A program made the translations under genes and the position numbers. This document shows positions 36,559-46,502 of a stretch of 64,000 bases of DNA, in pieces (the stretch's first letter is position 1; each line of letters opens with the position of its first letter). The stretch lies in contig QXEO01000143.1 in the NCBI GenBank assembly GCA_007115705.1, forward strand, positions 7,857,434 through 7,921,433, given 5' to 3'. This DNA is from Dactylis glomerata. Its lineage: Eukaryota > Streptophyta > Magnoliopsida > Poales > Poaceae. The notes under the pieces are model-generated. The model was not told the origin of the DNA. It saw only the letters and a program-made list of their open reading frames with translations, and made no database searches.

Positions 36559-36624
36559 GTAGGCTTGGCCTCCATTTACATATCACATCTAGACTCATAT
36601 CTGCAAACCTCATCACTCTCTTCC

Positions 36625-37152
36625 ATGGCTTCCATCGTATCTCTAACCCCCCGGGAGGCGGAGGCGCTTTGCGCCTCAAACTACCCCTGCCCGCTGGGCT
36701 ACCGCATCCCTACCGGCTGGATGCTGAGCGTCGGAGGCGTACCGGTCCCTCCTGTCCCTGTAGGTGTGGCGCGCCAGATGGCCATCACGAACCACTACTA
36801 CTTCGAGCTCACGCCAGAGCAGCGGAGGAATCCTCAGTGGCATCCCGACTACAGCCCGACTTGGGACGCCTTCTTCATCAATCGGCGTGAGAGTGCGCTT
36901 GCCAGGCACGAGGAGGACGGCTCGCCTCGTTCGAACTTCAACGAGGCCGGCCGTCGGCTATGGTGGCGCGGCCGGACTCTCCAGAGCGTCATGGCCTACC
37001 GTGGCCCCCGCCTGCGCTACCCTCAGTCTCAGCCCACGCGTGCTCACCAGTCGAGGTTCGACTACCGCGACCCCGATGCCAGCGACGATGACACCGGCGA
37101 CTACGACGACTACAGTGGCAACGTTTATAGGGCTAGGCACGACTATGACTGA
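36625..37152 (+). CDS. Unknown 175-aa protein carried by the CACTA element
   Basis: An uninterrupted, GC-rich frame of 175 aa starts MASIVSLTPREAEAL. It has a Pro/Val-rich segment (GGVPVPPVPVGVARQMA), a WHPDYSPTWDAFFINRR block, a SNFNEAGRRLWWRGRTL block, and an acidic Asp/Tyr-rich tail (residues about 150-175). I recognise no named domain. It is flanked by its own TATA box upstream and an A-rich repeat downstream, and lies between the transposase and the protease-like gene. It could be a captured host gene fragment or an element-specific accessory protein. Unlike both neighbours it has no stop or frameshift. Whether it is expressed cannot be seen. Confidence 0.6.
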   Translation: MASIVSLTPREAEALCASNYPCPLGYRIPTGWMLSVGGVPVPPVPVGVARQMAITNHYYFELTPEQRRNPQWHPDYSPTWDAFFINRRESALARHEEDGSPRSNFNEAGRRLWWRGRTLQSVMAYRGPRLRYPQSQPTRAHQSRFDYRDPDASDDDTGDYDDYSGNVYRARHDYD

Positions 37153-37374
37153 ATCACTCCAACATTCGAAAACAAGCTCGGCCGATTGTGACTTAATCTG
37201 GCCATGTATCTTAATTTTCAGTTGAGATATGTACTTCTTTTCCTGTTCAATCGTTTTCCCGCCCTTTTTCTTTCCGCCTTTTTCTTTCCGCCCTTTTCTT
37301 CCCGCCCTTTTCCTCTCACAGACGCAGCGTGCCGCCGCGCCAACCGACACTTAATTATTAAGCGAACATATGAT

Positions 37375-37750
37375 CAATAGAAACTGCAACAGAAAAATCA
37401 AATATAACTAATCAAAAAGAAAATCAAATATAACTAATCAGAAGAAAATAGAAAATCAAATATAACTAATCAAATATAACTAATCAAAAATAAAATCAAA
37501 TATATCTAATCAAAAGAAAATAGAAAATCAAATATATCTAATCAAATATAACTAATCAAACGAAAATCAAAAGAAACTGCAAAAGAAAAATCAAATGAAA
37601 ATCAAAAGAAACTGCAAAAGAAAAATCAATAGAAACGGCAAAATAAAAATGAAACGAAAATCAAAAGAAACAGCAAAAGAAAAATCCAACGAAAAGCAAC
37701 AGAAAAATCAAAAGAAACAGCAACGGAAAAATCAAAAGAAAAAGAAAAAA
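37375..37750 (+). repeat. A-rich minisatellite
   Basis: Short units such as 'aaatcaaatataactaatc' and, farther on, 'aaaatcaaaagaaacngcaaa' are repeated many times. The lysine-rich frame at 37595-37816 follows from this composition and is not counted as a gene. Confidence 0.85.
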
Positions 37751-37820
37751 CCTTTGGTACCGGTTGGTGGAAAGAACCGGTACGAAAGGTTAAAAGCGCG
37801 AAAAGAAATTCCGTAAATAT

Positions 37821-37899
37821 CTTTGGTACCGGTTGCTGTTACGAACCGGTACTAAAGGTGACCTTTAGTACCGGTTCGTAACAGCAACCGGTACCAAAG
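37821..37899. repeat. Near-perfect palindrome built from CACTA motifs
   Basis: Arms of 39 bases (37821-37859 and 37861-37899), exact reverse complements, are separated by one base. Each arm contains ctttggtaccggtt and aaccggtactaaaggt. A further inverted pair (37750-37790) precedes it. Confidence 0.9.
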
Positions 37900-37919
37900 G
37901 CCCTTAGGCCTTTTTCTTC

Positions 37920-38240
37920 CACGCCACCGACGGACAAACACACGCAGACACAGCAAACTTCCCGCGCTGTCGCCGTCGCCGTCGCCCGAGCTCCGCCTCC
38001 TCCTCCTCTTCGCGCCCGCTTGCTCCTCCTCTTCGCGCGCCGTCGCCGTCGCCCGAGCTCCGCCCGCCTCCTCCTCCTCTTCGTGCCTCGAGGCCGCGCT
38101 CGCTCGCTCGCCACGGCCGCGGCCGCCGAGGCCGACGACGCCAGCGCGGGCGGAGCTTTCTTCGCCAGCGAGGCTGACGACGCCAGCGAGGCCGACGGCG
38201 CCAGCGCGACCGCCTCGCCTCCGCCTTGCAGGGTACACCT
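37920..38240 (+). promoter_or_regulatory. GC-rich CpG-dense segment, likely promoter/leader of the protease-like gene
   Basis: This segment is far richer in GC and CpG than its surroundings and contains a duplicated ~70-base phrase 'gtcgccgtcgcccgagctcc'. Open frames occur on both strands because of composition. It precedes a probable 5'-UTR intron ending at the acceptor at 39628. Confidence 0.45.
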
Positions 38241-41200
38241 CTCTCTGCTGGCTTCGGCACAGTGCGTGTTCGACGAAATGCCAGAACCAAATTCTGAAAC
38301 TTCTAAGCCACTTGCTGCTATCACTTTTATTTTTCTAGGCTACTCAGCTAGCACATGGTCTTATCTGCTTTAGGCTTTGTTTTAGATGTTGTGTAATAGC
38401 TTGGTAGTAGTGATTTTTCAGGTTGTTGATCAAACATGTATTGTTGAGAATACTTTTCTGTATTTACACCTTTCATAAAATATGTAAGCTTCAATAATTT
38501 ACCCTGCATAGTCTTATTGCAAATGATGCACATCTTCTGTTATTCCAAAGTGTTGTTTCCCTATACATGAAAAGTAATGCAAAATTGTATCGAACATGTC
38601 AAAATTACTTGCACATATTTATTCCAATCATAGGACAAATGCAACAATTGGTTTCTCCGTACAAATAATATCATATATTCTTTAGAAGAATACACTTTCC
38701 TCATTAACAACAAACTCCATGCCTATATTCTTGTTCCAATTTTGTTTTTGAGACTTGAGCCAATCCTCCGTGGTTCAACTAGTACATATTATAGACATTT
38801 TGGAAAATATGAATGTTTGTATCTTGAAACCTACAATCAACTGTTTTTGTCTTCTAATGAGATTATAGTGTTTCCAAGATACCATAATTGCATACAATTC
38901 ACCTTCTTCAAGTCGAACTAATATATGCTTCATAATTTCATATTAAGCGCTAGGGTTAGCACAATTTCATTTAAGAAGATAGCTCCATTGATTTATAATT
39001 AATTTCAGATATTTAAAGAAAATGTTATGAGACTAAATAATTGATGGATGGTTGGATGGTAAAAAGGATCAAATATGTCATATTTTATCAATGGAGGGAG
39101 ATACATTATAACTACTTGTAGAGTGATTTTTTAAATATATTCTATATTGAATAAAATTCTTACGACATGCCTTCTATTCACATAAATTTACATTTGATAT
39201 AAAGTCATCCAATCTCAAGACACGTAGTTGACATGTAATACACTTGTTATATGTGGCTGTCATATATGAAATCTCCATCATAGTGCTGTAAGTTATAACA
39301 TAACTGATTTGGGACTTTGGTCTTCAAGTGAAACTATGAAGGATCTGACATGCTTACTTGTTTCTCGAGATAATGATGTTGTTGTGTTGTGAATTCGTCT
39401 CACCTTAACCGTGTGTCTTATGCATGTGTATTTTCTTGACCTTGAAATCTAGATTTACCACTAGTTGTTCTCATGGTTTTAATCCTCAATTCCATGTGGT
39501 CCCCTTCCATATATGTCCGAGTTCTTCTATAGTATACATGGTACAAGTGTTCTATAAGACATTGTTGTCATCCTATACATATATCTTGTCCATTAATAAA
39601 AACAAAATAATTGCACTTAATTTTGCAGTGACATTGAGCTATGGAGGACGACACCTTCATCCGAGATGAGGAGCGAGAAGAAATGGTGCAGAAAATGATA
39701 TTTGAGAGTGCCCGTGGACCGGAACCCAATGGAGAACCCGATGGAGATGACGATGATTTCGGCTCACAATTTTTGAACGATGTCGGTGAGGGACTTGAGT
39801 CTGAAGAAAGAAGAGACAACGAAGTGTCCTTAACAAACTCCGGCGAGGTGTATATCAAGGCTATATGTTCATCACTTGATGCATTGATTTATTTGTATTA
39901 CACTTATTAACGAATCGTTTTTCTTTTAGCCTTCTGGATCATCGAGCAAATCTGTTAAAAAGCAACGAGGCCCGACGCAACGTCTAAAGGGCGAGGGTAG
40001 GTTAGCCCTCACCGCATTTAAGGATAGTGGTGAACCGGTGGATCCCAAAGAGCACTGCCGTACATTTATAAACCAAGCTGGAGTTCTTGTTAGGGACCAT
40101 GTACCGATCAGCATTGCAGAGTGGCATAAGCCGAAGAACGCGGGGGCTGAAGCTAGTTATGTCAATGATACTCTAAAAATTTTTCTTTGGGACAGTCTAC
40201 TGACACACTTTAGCCTACCGGAAGACATGACGGAAGGCCGGAAGAAGAAAGTCAAGGAATGGACTCTTAAGAGGATGGCCACACAATTCCAGACCTGGAA
40301 GAAAAATTTATGGGCCAGATATGCAGATGAAGATCCAGTATTCACTGGAAGTCTAGTGAAGATAAAAGATCACTGGCCCGCATTTAAGAGCTATAAGAAA
40401 TCTTCTACTGCTGTGTCCCGATCAGTCACAAATACGAAAAATGCTTCAAAGAAGGAACATTTCCATCATTTGGGGTCAGGTGGCTATAAGACTGCCATTC
40501 CGAAGTGGAGAGCATTTGAAGCTAAACTGATGGAGGCAGGAATCACTCCACAGACATGGGACTGGCCCGACCGGTCCAAGTTCTGGTTGTTCGCGCATGG
40601 GGCAGGGTTGGACCCAAAGACAGGGCAAATCGTTGCAAAGGGAAATGGAAGGAAAAAATTAATGCAATCACGACGCAGCTTATAGATGCAATTGAAAAAG
40701 TTAGAAAGGGAGACTACATTCCCGATAGAGAGAATGACGAGCTGACACTCGCTCTTGGGAATGCGGAACACGTTGGACGGATACGAGCCCTCCCAGGTGT
40801 CACCATGAAGGAAGCATGGCCGGAGTGCGCTGACACTTATAGAAGCCGTTCGAGAAAGAAGAAGCAGGACTTAGACAGGTTAGCGGAATTGATAAATAGG
40901 GTGGAGGTGCTTGAGAAAAATTAGAGGGCACCTGATCAGCCGCTGTTTCTACAAGATCCTCTAGCCGATGCCGCCCCATCTCAGCGAAGAAGCAGTGTGG
41001 GTTCCTCGCATCTTGAATGTGCAGGAAGCTACCCCGTGGATTATGTCACGGAGAAGACAGATTGCGAGCTACATGTGCAAATGAGGAACGTGTCCGTTAA
41101 GGTGACGGTCGGCTATGTTTACCCAAATGAAGATGGAGCAACGCACCATCATATGCCCATTCCAGCTGGCTGTGTTCATGTCGGGGTGGATGACGTTGTT

Positions 41201-43259
41201 CCGGGTTTTGAAACAATGGAGCTTGATTTTCCTGGAGGTGACGAAGAGAAGACACTGGCCGATGTCAAGCGCGGTTTCGCCATATGGTCCAAGAAATACA
41301 TCGTCCTTTTGCCAAGGCCACCGACTCCTCCTCGTAGCAGTCCACATGAGCAGCAAATTCCACATGAGTAGCAATGGCCATCGACTCCGCCTGGTAGCAG
41401 TCCACATGAGCAGCAAAGTCCACACCTACCGGAGAGGGACCCCAGCACGAGTCCACCATCTCGAGATCCTCCGCGTAAGACTGCGTTTTTTAAGCGGAAC
41501 GGTACGCCGCCTAGGAAGAGACCTAGAAAGGAGAAACCACTGCCGCCTATTGAGAAGTTACCTTGGGAAAGAACTATCGAGGAATGCAGCGAAATCTCTA
41601 AGTCCGAGGTGGCAAAACATTTTGCTAAGAAAGTGCCAGAGATACCTTTTGAGAAGACTCTAGATCCGGTGAAAGTTATTCATACCGTTGAGAATCTATA
41701 TGACCCTCCACCATCGCCGCCATCTGACTATAGGCGTTCTATTGAAAAGTCGTATGACAGTATGGTGGAGGTGAAAAAACCCGATCAATCGGTGGTCTCG
41801 GCGAAAACTAGGAAACAAGTGTACCAGCTCGGAGAACAACCCGTTCAATCGGTCGCCCCTCTCAAGGTGTTTGACGAGAAGGCCGTTGAAAGTTCTCGAC
41901 AAAACACAATTGATTACCCCATCGCTGAAGTAGTATATCAATTTGTTCAAGGGAAAGATCTGGTCGAGAATATCAGGTCGCTACCAACATGTATGCGTAA
42001 TTTGAATGTGTGGTACACTAATGCCACAAAGAGAGGGATTGATTGTATCATGGTGCGAGTTAAGGATGAGCACTACTTCCAAGAATACTATATGAGCGTT
42101 GACTTCCTCGAACTTTTTCAGTTATACAATCTCCGGGCCATCGACAAATCTATCATCAGTTGCTATTGTCTGTAAGTGATTTATTAATATAATTTAAGAA
42201 GTCTTTAGCTCAGCTCATTCATTGTCTGCAAATTATCCTCAATTTAATCTTTTGTGCGCTATATTATGCAGATCGAAGAAGCTCGAATGCAAAAGGGATG
42301 AAATCACGGACATTGGGTTCATTGACCCAGATACAATGCATACAAAAACTATAGAAGATCCCATCTATAACAAGGATACACCAGAGACTTTGCTAAGGTT
42401 TTTGAAGCAACAACGTGACAAAAAGATAATACTTTGGCCTTACAACTTCAAGTAAGTGTAACTGTCTTATAACACATTCTATTTTGCTCACCATATGTTA
42501 AAATTTTAACTGATGACTTATATCTATGACACTGCATATTTAAACGTGCGTAGGTTCCACTTTATTCTTATCGTCATTAAAATATACGATGGAGATGTTG
42601 AAGTCTTTGACTCACTAACCAAAGAGCCTATACTATACAAGTCGGCTTTTGATATGCTCAAAAGGTAATTTTAATTCTTATCGGTTTTTTCATTAATTTC
42701 CTGATATCAACAAATTAATAACTCTTTTATGCATTTTCTTTTGTCGGGCAGCGTATGGCAAACGTTCATCCAGGAAGATCCGACCGGTGGATGGAAACCG
42801 AAGCTGATATGGCGTGCGAACAAAGTAAGTAGTACTACCTAGGTCCACACACCTTTATCATACTTGATTATTATTTGATTGAATTATATTCTTATACAGA
42901 AATGCGCGAAACAACCTGAGGGGACTAATCTATGTGGATACTACGTTTGCGAGAACATCCATAAGATTGTCAGCGAGAGAACGAATAATCAAAGGAATAG
43001 AGAGGTACGAAAACAATATTCACAAATTTATTTTGTTACCATAACTTGTGCTAAGTTTCAGTCATAATTGTTTGATTGTGATTTGATATATATATATATA
43101 TATATATATATATCAACGCGGATTTGCTACCACCGGTGGTAGCTATGCATGCATGCATAGTCCTTGGATTATGTGAGCATGTTATTCCTCGCATGCGATG
43201 TAGAGAGCAGGAGATGACGGTGATAACGGATGAAATTCCTCCGTTTGTTGCATGCACAT

Positions 43260-43570
43260 GGTACTCTTGAATGGCTACCTAGCATGGCAACTGTGGATGG
43301 CTAGAGCATGTGGTGATTTTAGACATACCATGCCTAGTTGCCATGCGTAGTTGCCATGCACACTCTTGAATATCTACCTAGGATGGCAACCGTGTATGGC
43401 TAGAGGAGGTGGTGATTTAAGACATGCCATTCCTAGTTGCCATGCACACTTTACTAACCAAGTAACCTACAGAGTTGCCTTGTATGATTTCCTAACCGAT
43501 CAAGGTGGTGATTTTGGGAATGCCACACCTAGTTGCCATGCACACTCTCCAAACACACTAACCACCTAGA
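43260..43570. repeat. Degenerate ~104-bp tandem repeats inside the nested element
   Basis: Phrases such as 'tcttgaatggctacctagcatggcaac' (about 43264), 'tcttgaatatctacctaggatggcaac' (about 43368) and 'aggtggtgatttt..gacatgcca' recur about every 104 bases, with 'ctagttgccatgcacact' at each junction. Confidence 0.7.
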
Positions 43571-43949
43571 CATGCCATGTGATGTAGCCGTTTTGCCTAG
43601 CCATACGTGTGGTTTTGGCGGGATTTTTTTGTTGGCGCGAATGTTATGGTCTTCCTTTTCCCTCCATTATCTCACTGCTGCCAATTGATTAAGAGAGAAA
43701 AAAGACATTTATGAAATGAGCTCTACTTGATTAAGTAGCGGCGCTCTCAAAATCAACAAATCAATTAACCGCTGATTTTTATGGATCAAGGTGTTCGTCC
43801 TAGTGAGCTATGGTATGAATCCGATTATGTATCAGGGAAATGCTAAATAAAAAAGGATACGGCAGCTATGAGTACACAATGTGAGTGGTGAGATGAGATG
43901 ATTTGTTTGCATGGTTCCACGGTGTGGTGGCTTTGGATGGATAGGTTGA

Positions 43950-44060
43950 GTGGATGGTGTAGTAGGTGTGTGTGTGTGGTTAGTTGGGGTGGATAATCCA
44001 ATAGGTTGCATGGTGTGGTGTGTTGGTGTGGTGTGTTGAGGTGGTGTGTTGAGGTGGTGA
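43950..44060. repeat. GT-rich minisatellite
   Basis: Units of 'gaggtggtgtgtt' and 'ggtgtggtgtgtt' recur through this stretch at the right part of the nested element. No coding signal. Confidence 0.75.
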
Positions 44061-44199
44061 GAGATAGGAATATGCATGCCAACACCGTCGCTTCCGTCTG
44101 TTAACTCTTGTGCTCCTGGTAGTAAATCACATGCTCCCTATAGAGAATCTAATGGTGGATGATGGGTGCATAGCTACCACCGGTGGTAGCAGGCTATTT

Positions 44200-44249
<50 letters not shown>

Positions 44250-44383
44250 GCTCATGTATTCATTTGAATCTCATTCTTTTACAGTTGGCAAGAAAGCGTG
44301 ACAGGCTCCCAATCGAGCACCGCTTCAAAGCAATTGGCGAGGAATTGGCGGGATTTTTCCTTCGGGACGTCATACCTAACTTC

Positions 44384-44490
44384 GCAGAGTACCACTATGA
44401 ATGAAGATCTACATGTAATATATAGTTTGACTCGGAGAGTACCACTATGCTACATGTAATAGATAGTATGCCTCGGAGAGTACCACTATG
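44384..44490 (+). repeat. Three short repeats spanning the protease-like gene stop codon
   Basis: 'gagagtaccactatg' recurs at about 44386, 44436 and 44476, with 'ctacatgtaatagatagt'-type spacers. The first copy codes for the last residues of the gene, so the 3' end has been tandemly duplicated into the UTR. Confidence 0.75.
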
Positions 44491-44694
44491 CATGAAGATC
44501 GGTCTTCATGCATGTACTACTTAATTTGCGATCTTATGCAATTACATGTGTTATATTATATGCACCAAGTTGATATGCATTACCTTGATCTTCATGTACT
44601 CCTAAATCCAAACGCGTTTCTGGCGCATCGACGCGATCCTCGTACGATGAAATGGTCCGATACCCCTAAACCCCTCCTAAAATCCTAAACCCTG

Positions 44695-44908
44695 AATTCC
44701 TTTGGTACCGGTTTGTGTTACAAACCGGTACCAAAGGTCCCTAGCCCTGCACTCTCCTGGGAGCCAACGTGGAGGCCCCTTTAATACCGGTTTGTAAGGA
44801 ATCGGTACCAAAGAGGGGGGGCTTTTGTCCCGAATCTTTTGTACCGGTTTGATTTCCGGTACAAATGGGCCTCTGGAACCGGTATTGATGTCCATTTTTC
44901 GACTAGTG
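44695..44908. repeat. Right TIR and subterminal repeats of the CACTA element
   Basis: Inverted 'ttggtaccggttt' / 'aaaccggtaccaaagg' pairs lie between about 44701 and 44880, then the TIR ends 'ttttcgactagtg'. They mirror the left array. Confidence 0.9.
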
Positions 44909-44911
44909 GCA

Positions 44912-45264
44912 GCATCACAATTCATGCTTCGATCCATGGAATCTAATTCCTCTGAATGAATGGTCAAGTGTCTGAAGATACCTTTTGTTGCTCTGTTTTG
45001 CTAAGATAAGTATCTGAAGATTTCAGGACAAGATCCTACTGCCACCTAGTAACTCAGGAGGTTACGGCGTGGCATTGATAACGGCCGGTGTCAGTCGATC
45101 ATCAAGAAATAAAGAACCTATTAAGCCAAGAGCGTACGTCAGCTCGGCATCGCGCATTCGTGCATCCTCCTCGCATCTCAAACCACGAGCCGTGAATGCT
45201 TCTTCTGATCATGCCTGCGGCCGGCGCCAATCCTCTCGAGACGGTGGGGAGCGAGCAGACCACG
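44912..45264. other. Host DNA flanking the CACTA element, no supported gene
   Basis: No recognisable frame. The GC content rises toward the LysM-like remnant that follows, so part of this may be its promoter or upstream exon region. Confidence 0.35.
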
Positions 45265-45470
45265 GGCATGGCACACCGCGCCTGCCGGAAAGGACGAGGA
45301 CGCGCGGTGCACGGCATGCGCCTCGGTGCCACAGGTCGTGGGGCTCTCCGACATCACCTGCGCGACCCTCTTCCCCGGCCAGTGGGTCTGCGTCGCTGGC
45401 GCCACCATTGCCGGAGCAGAGCTGTCCAGCGATCCATGCATGAATATCATGCCACGGCAACCTGTGCGTA
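45265..45470 (+). pseudogene. Remnant of a LysM-domain-like small secreted protein gene
   Basis: In one plus frame the peptide contains CTACASVPQVVGLSDI followed by LFPGQWVCVAG, which resembles the GLS...LNPGQWVCVAG part of plant LysM proteins that bind chitin or peptidoglycan sugars. The block is too short for a full domain and lacks a clean start and signal peptide in place. GC-rich codon use fits a grass gene. The Stowaway MITE directly downstream (45478) cuts the region. It may be linked to the broken short gene at 20338; that link is only inference. Confidence 0.4.
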
Positions 45471-45477
45471 GTGAGTA

Positions 45478-45634
45478 CTCCCTCACTTTATAAATATAAG
45501 ATGTTTTAGCTTTGTAAAGCATATGTATCTAAATAAGTTTTAGTGTATATATTTAAGTGAATCTACACACTAAAAAAGTCTAGATATATTTGTTTTATAA
45601 AACTAAAACATCTTATATTTCTAAACGAAGGAAG
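45478..45634. mobile_element. Stowaway MITE (157 bp) with TA duplication
   Basis: TA (45476-45477 and 45635-45636) flanks inverted ends: ctccctcactttataaatat at the left and, reversed, cttccttcgtttagaaatat at the right, both followed by aagatgttttag. This is the standard Tc1/mariner-derived Stowaway structure of Triticeae. Confidence 0.92.
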
Positions 45635-45636
45635 TA

Positions 45637-46502
45637 CTACTATCTGTGCAGCTTAAGCCATGTTCCGAATAATGCACGAGTGTATTACCAGCTGTTAAAC
45701 CAGGAGCTAGCGCGTGTTAGCTTCCGATGGCGCATTCGTACATCCTCCCCACTCCGACCGAGAAGCTAATGCGCACCGATCATCTTGGATGGTCATTGCC
45801 TCCACTCACAATGCATGATTTTTCCTTTTTCTTTTTTGAACGCGAAAGGCCCCGAAGGGCCTGTAAACTACATTAACTGAGCGGTGGGTGCAAGCTTACA
45901 TTGAGGAACCCAAAGAAAATGAAAAATGCAATCCGATCCTCAGACTTAGCAGCTAAAGCCCTACAAGAAAACCTGAAAACACAATCAGGTCCTTCAACAA
46001 CACCGCCGATCGTCGGTGACCTCAAAGCCCGGGCACCAGCGCCACCACCGGGGACAAAACCACTTGGGGTGACGCCGATGTTGATTCCCTCGCCGAAGTC
46101 GAAGATCCTCCACGACTAGAGGAAGAAGCTCGGAACAATCCGAGCGTGGAGCGGCTCCCAAAGCCCAGGATAGCGGCGGCACCATTGCGGCCGCTTGGAT
46201 GCTCCACCTTGCACAGTTTCCGAAGGACGAAGATGAGCAGCATCTTTCACTTCTCGCAGAGCCACCATAAGCAGAGCAGGTACAGACGCCCTCCCTTGTA
46301 GCGCAGCGCCACCATGGCCGCTTGACAGGAGAGGGAGCCACGAATCCTGCAGATCTCGGAGCTCTGCACCAACATCCCCCACAAGCGGAGGGCAGACCCG
46401 ACAACTTGATGAAGCAGAGGACGGCGTGCTGCTCCTCCACTCCCCCTCACCACCACGGCAGGACGGGAGTAGCTTCACAGCAACACCGCACTGATGGTGT
46501 GA
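45637..46502. other. Probable remnant of a reverse-oriented non-LTR element
   Basis: A T-run followed by 'gaacgcgaaaggccccgaag' (about 45838) looks like the reversed A-tail and 3' end of a LINE- or SINE-type element, but no target duplication was identified. Up to 46502 the DNA is GC-rich with overlapping minus-strand frames of no recognisable family. Confidence 0.3.

Larger units (their letters stand above)
43118..44202. mobile_element. TIR element nested in the last intron of the protease-like gene
   Basis: Both ends carry the inverted 24-mer gctaccaccggtggtagctatgca (43126-43149, and reversed at 44167-44190), whose first 18 bases are a perfect palindrome. The element sits inside an (AT)n tract (left 43087-43112, right 44203-44246), so the target duplication cannot be read. 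It is about 1.1 kb with no transposase. The type (Mutator, PIF or other) is undetermined. Confidence 0.75.
39641..44404 (+). pseudogene. CACTA gene: Transposase_24-type region + DUF8039-like + Ulp1/C48-like protease
   Basis: Exons in consistent phase: 39641-39847, 39930-42171, 42272-42451, 42554-42664, 42752-42824, 42900-43004, 44285-44404 (about 1,010 aa if undamaged). The N-terminus is acidic (GDDDDFGSQF). A plant Transposase_24-type block follows (VPISIAEWHKPK, LTHFSLPEDMTEGRKKKVKE, KDHWPAFKSYK). A Lys/Glu-rich coiled coil ends the block near 40920. Next come a DUF8039-like block (IPAGCVHVGVDDVVPGFE) and a Pro-rich spacer. The C-terminus resembles SUMO-type C48 peptidases: candidate catalytic His in KFHFILIV, Asp in VEVFDSL, Cys in GTNLCGYYVCENI. 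Lesions: a one-base frameshift near 40637-40642 and TAG stops at 40922 and 41369, both at likely former CAG codons. The role of the protease in transposition is unknown. Confidence 0.85.
31415..44908 (+). mobile_element. CACTA (En/Spm) transposon, 13.5 kb
   Basis: Ends are CACTAGTAGAAAAATGGGC on the left and, reversed, CACTAGTCGAAAAATGGAC on the right, with the 3-bp duplication GCA at 31412-31414 and 44909-44911. Both subterminal regions are packed with 'TTTAGTACCGGTT' and its inverse. The interior holds a TNPD-type transposase and a second gene with a Transposase_24-type region and a C48 protease-like domain, plus an unknown ORF. All main genes carry lesions, so this copy should be unable to move by itself, though the intact ends could be mobilised by an active relative. 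Confidence 0.95.

Noticed and set aside
37595..37816. Lysine-rich 73-codon frame
   Set aside because: It is a translation of the A-rich minisatellite.
37839..38373. Arg/Ala-rich frames of 117-161 codons on both strands
   Set aside because: CpG-rich repeat composition keeps all frames open; no domain, and they lie in a promoter-like block.
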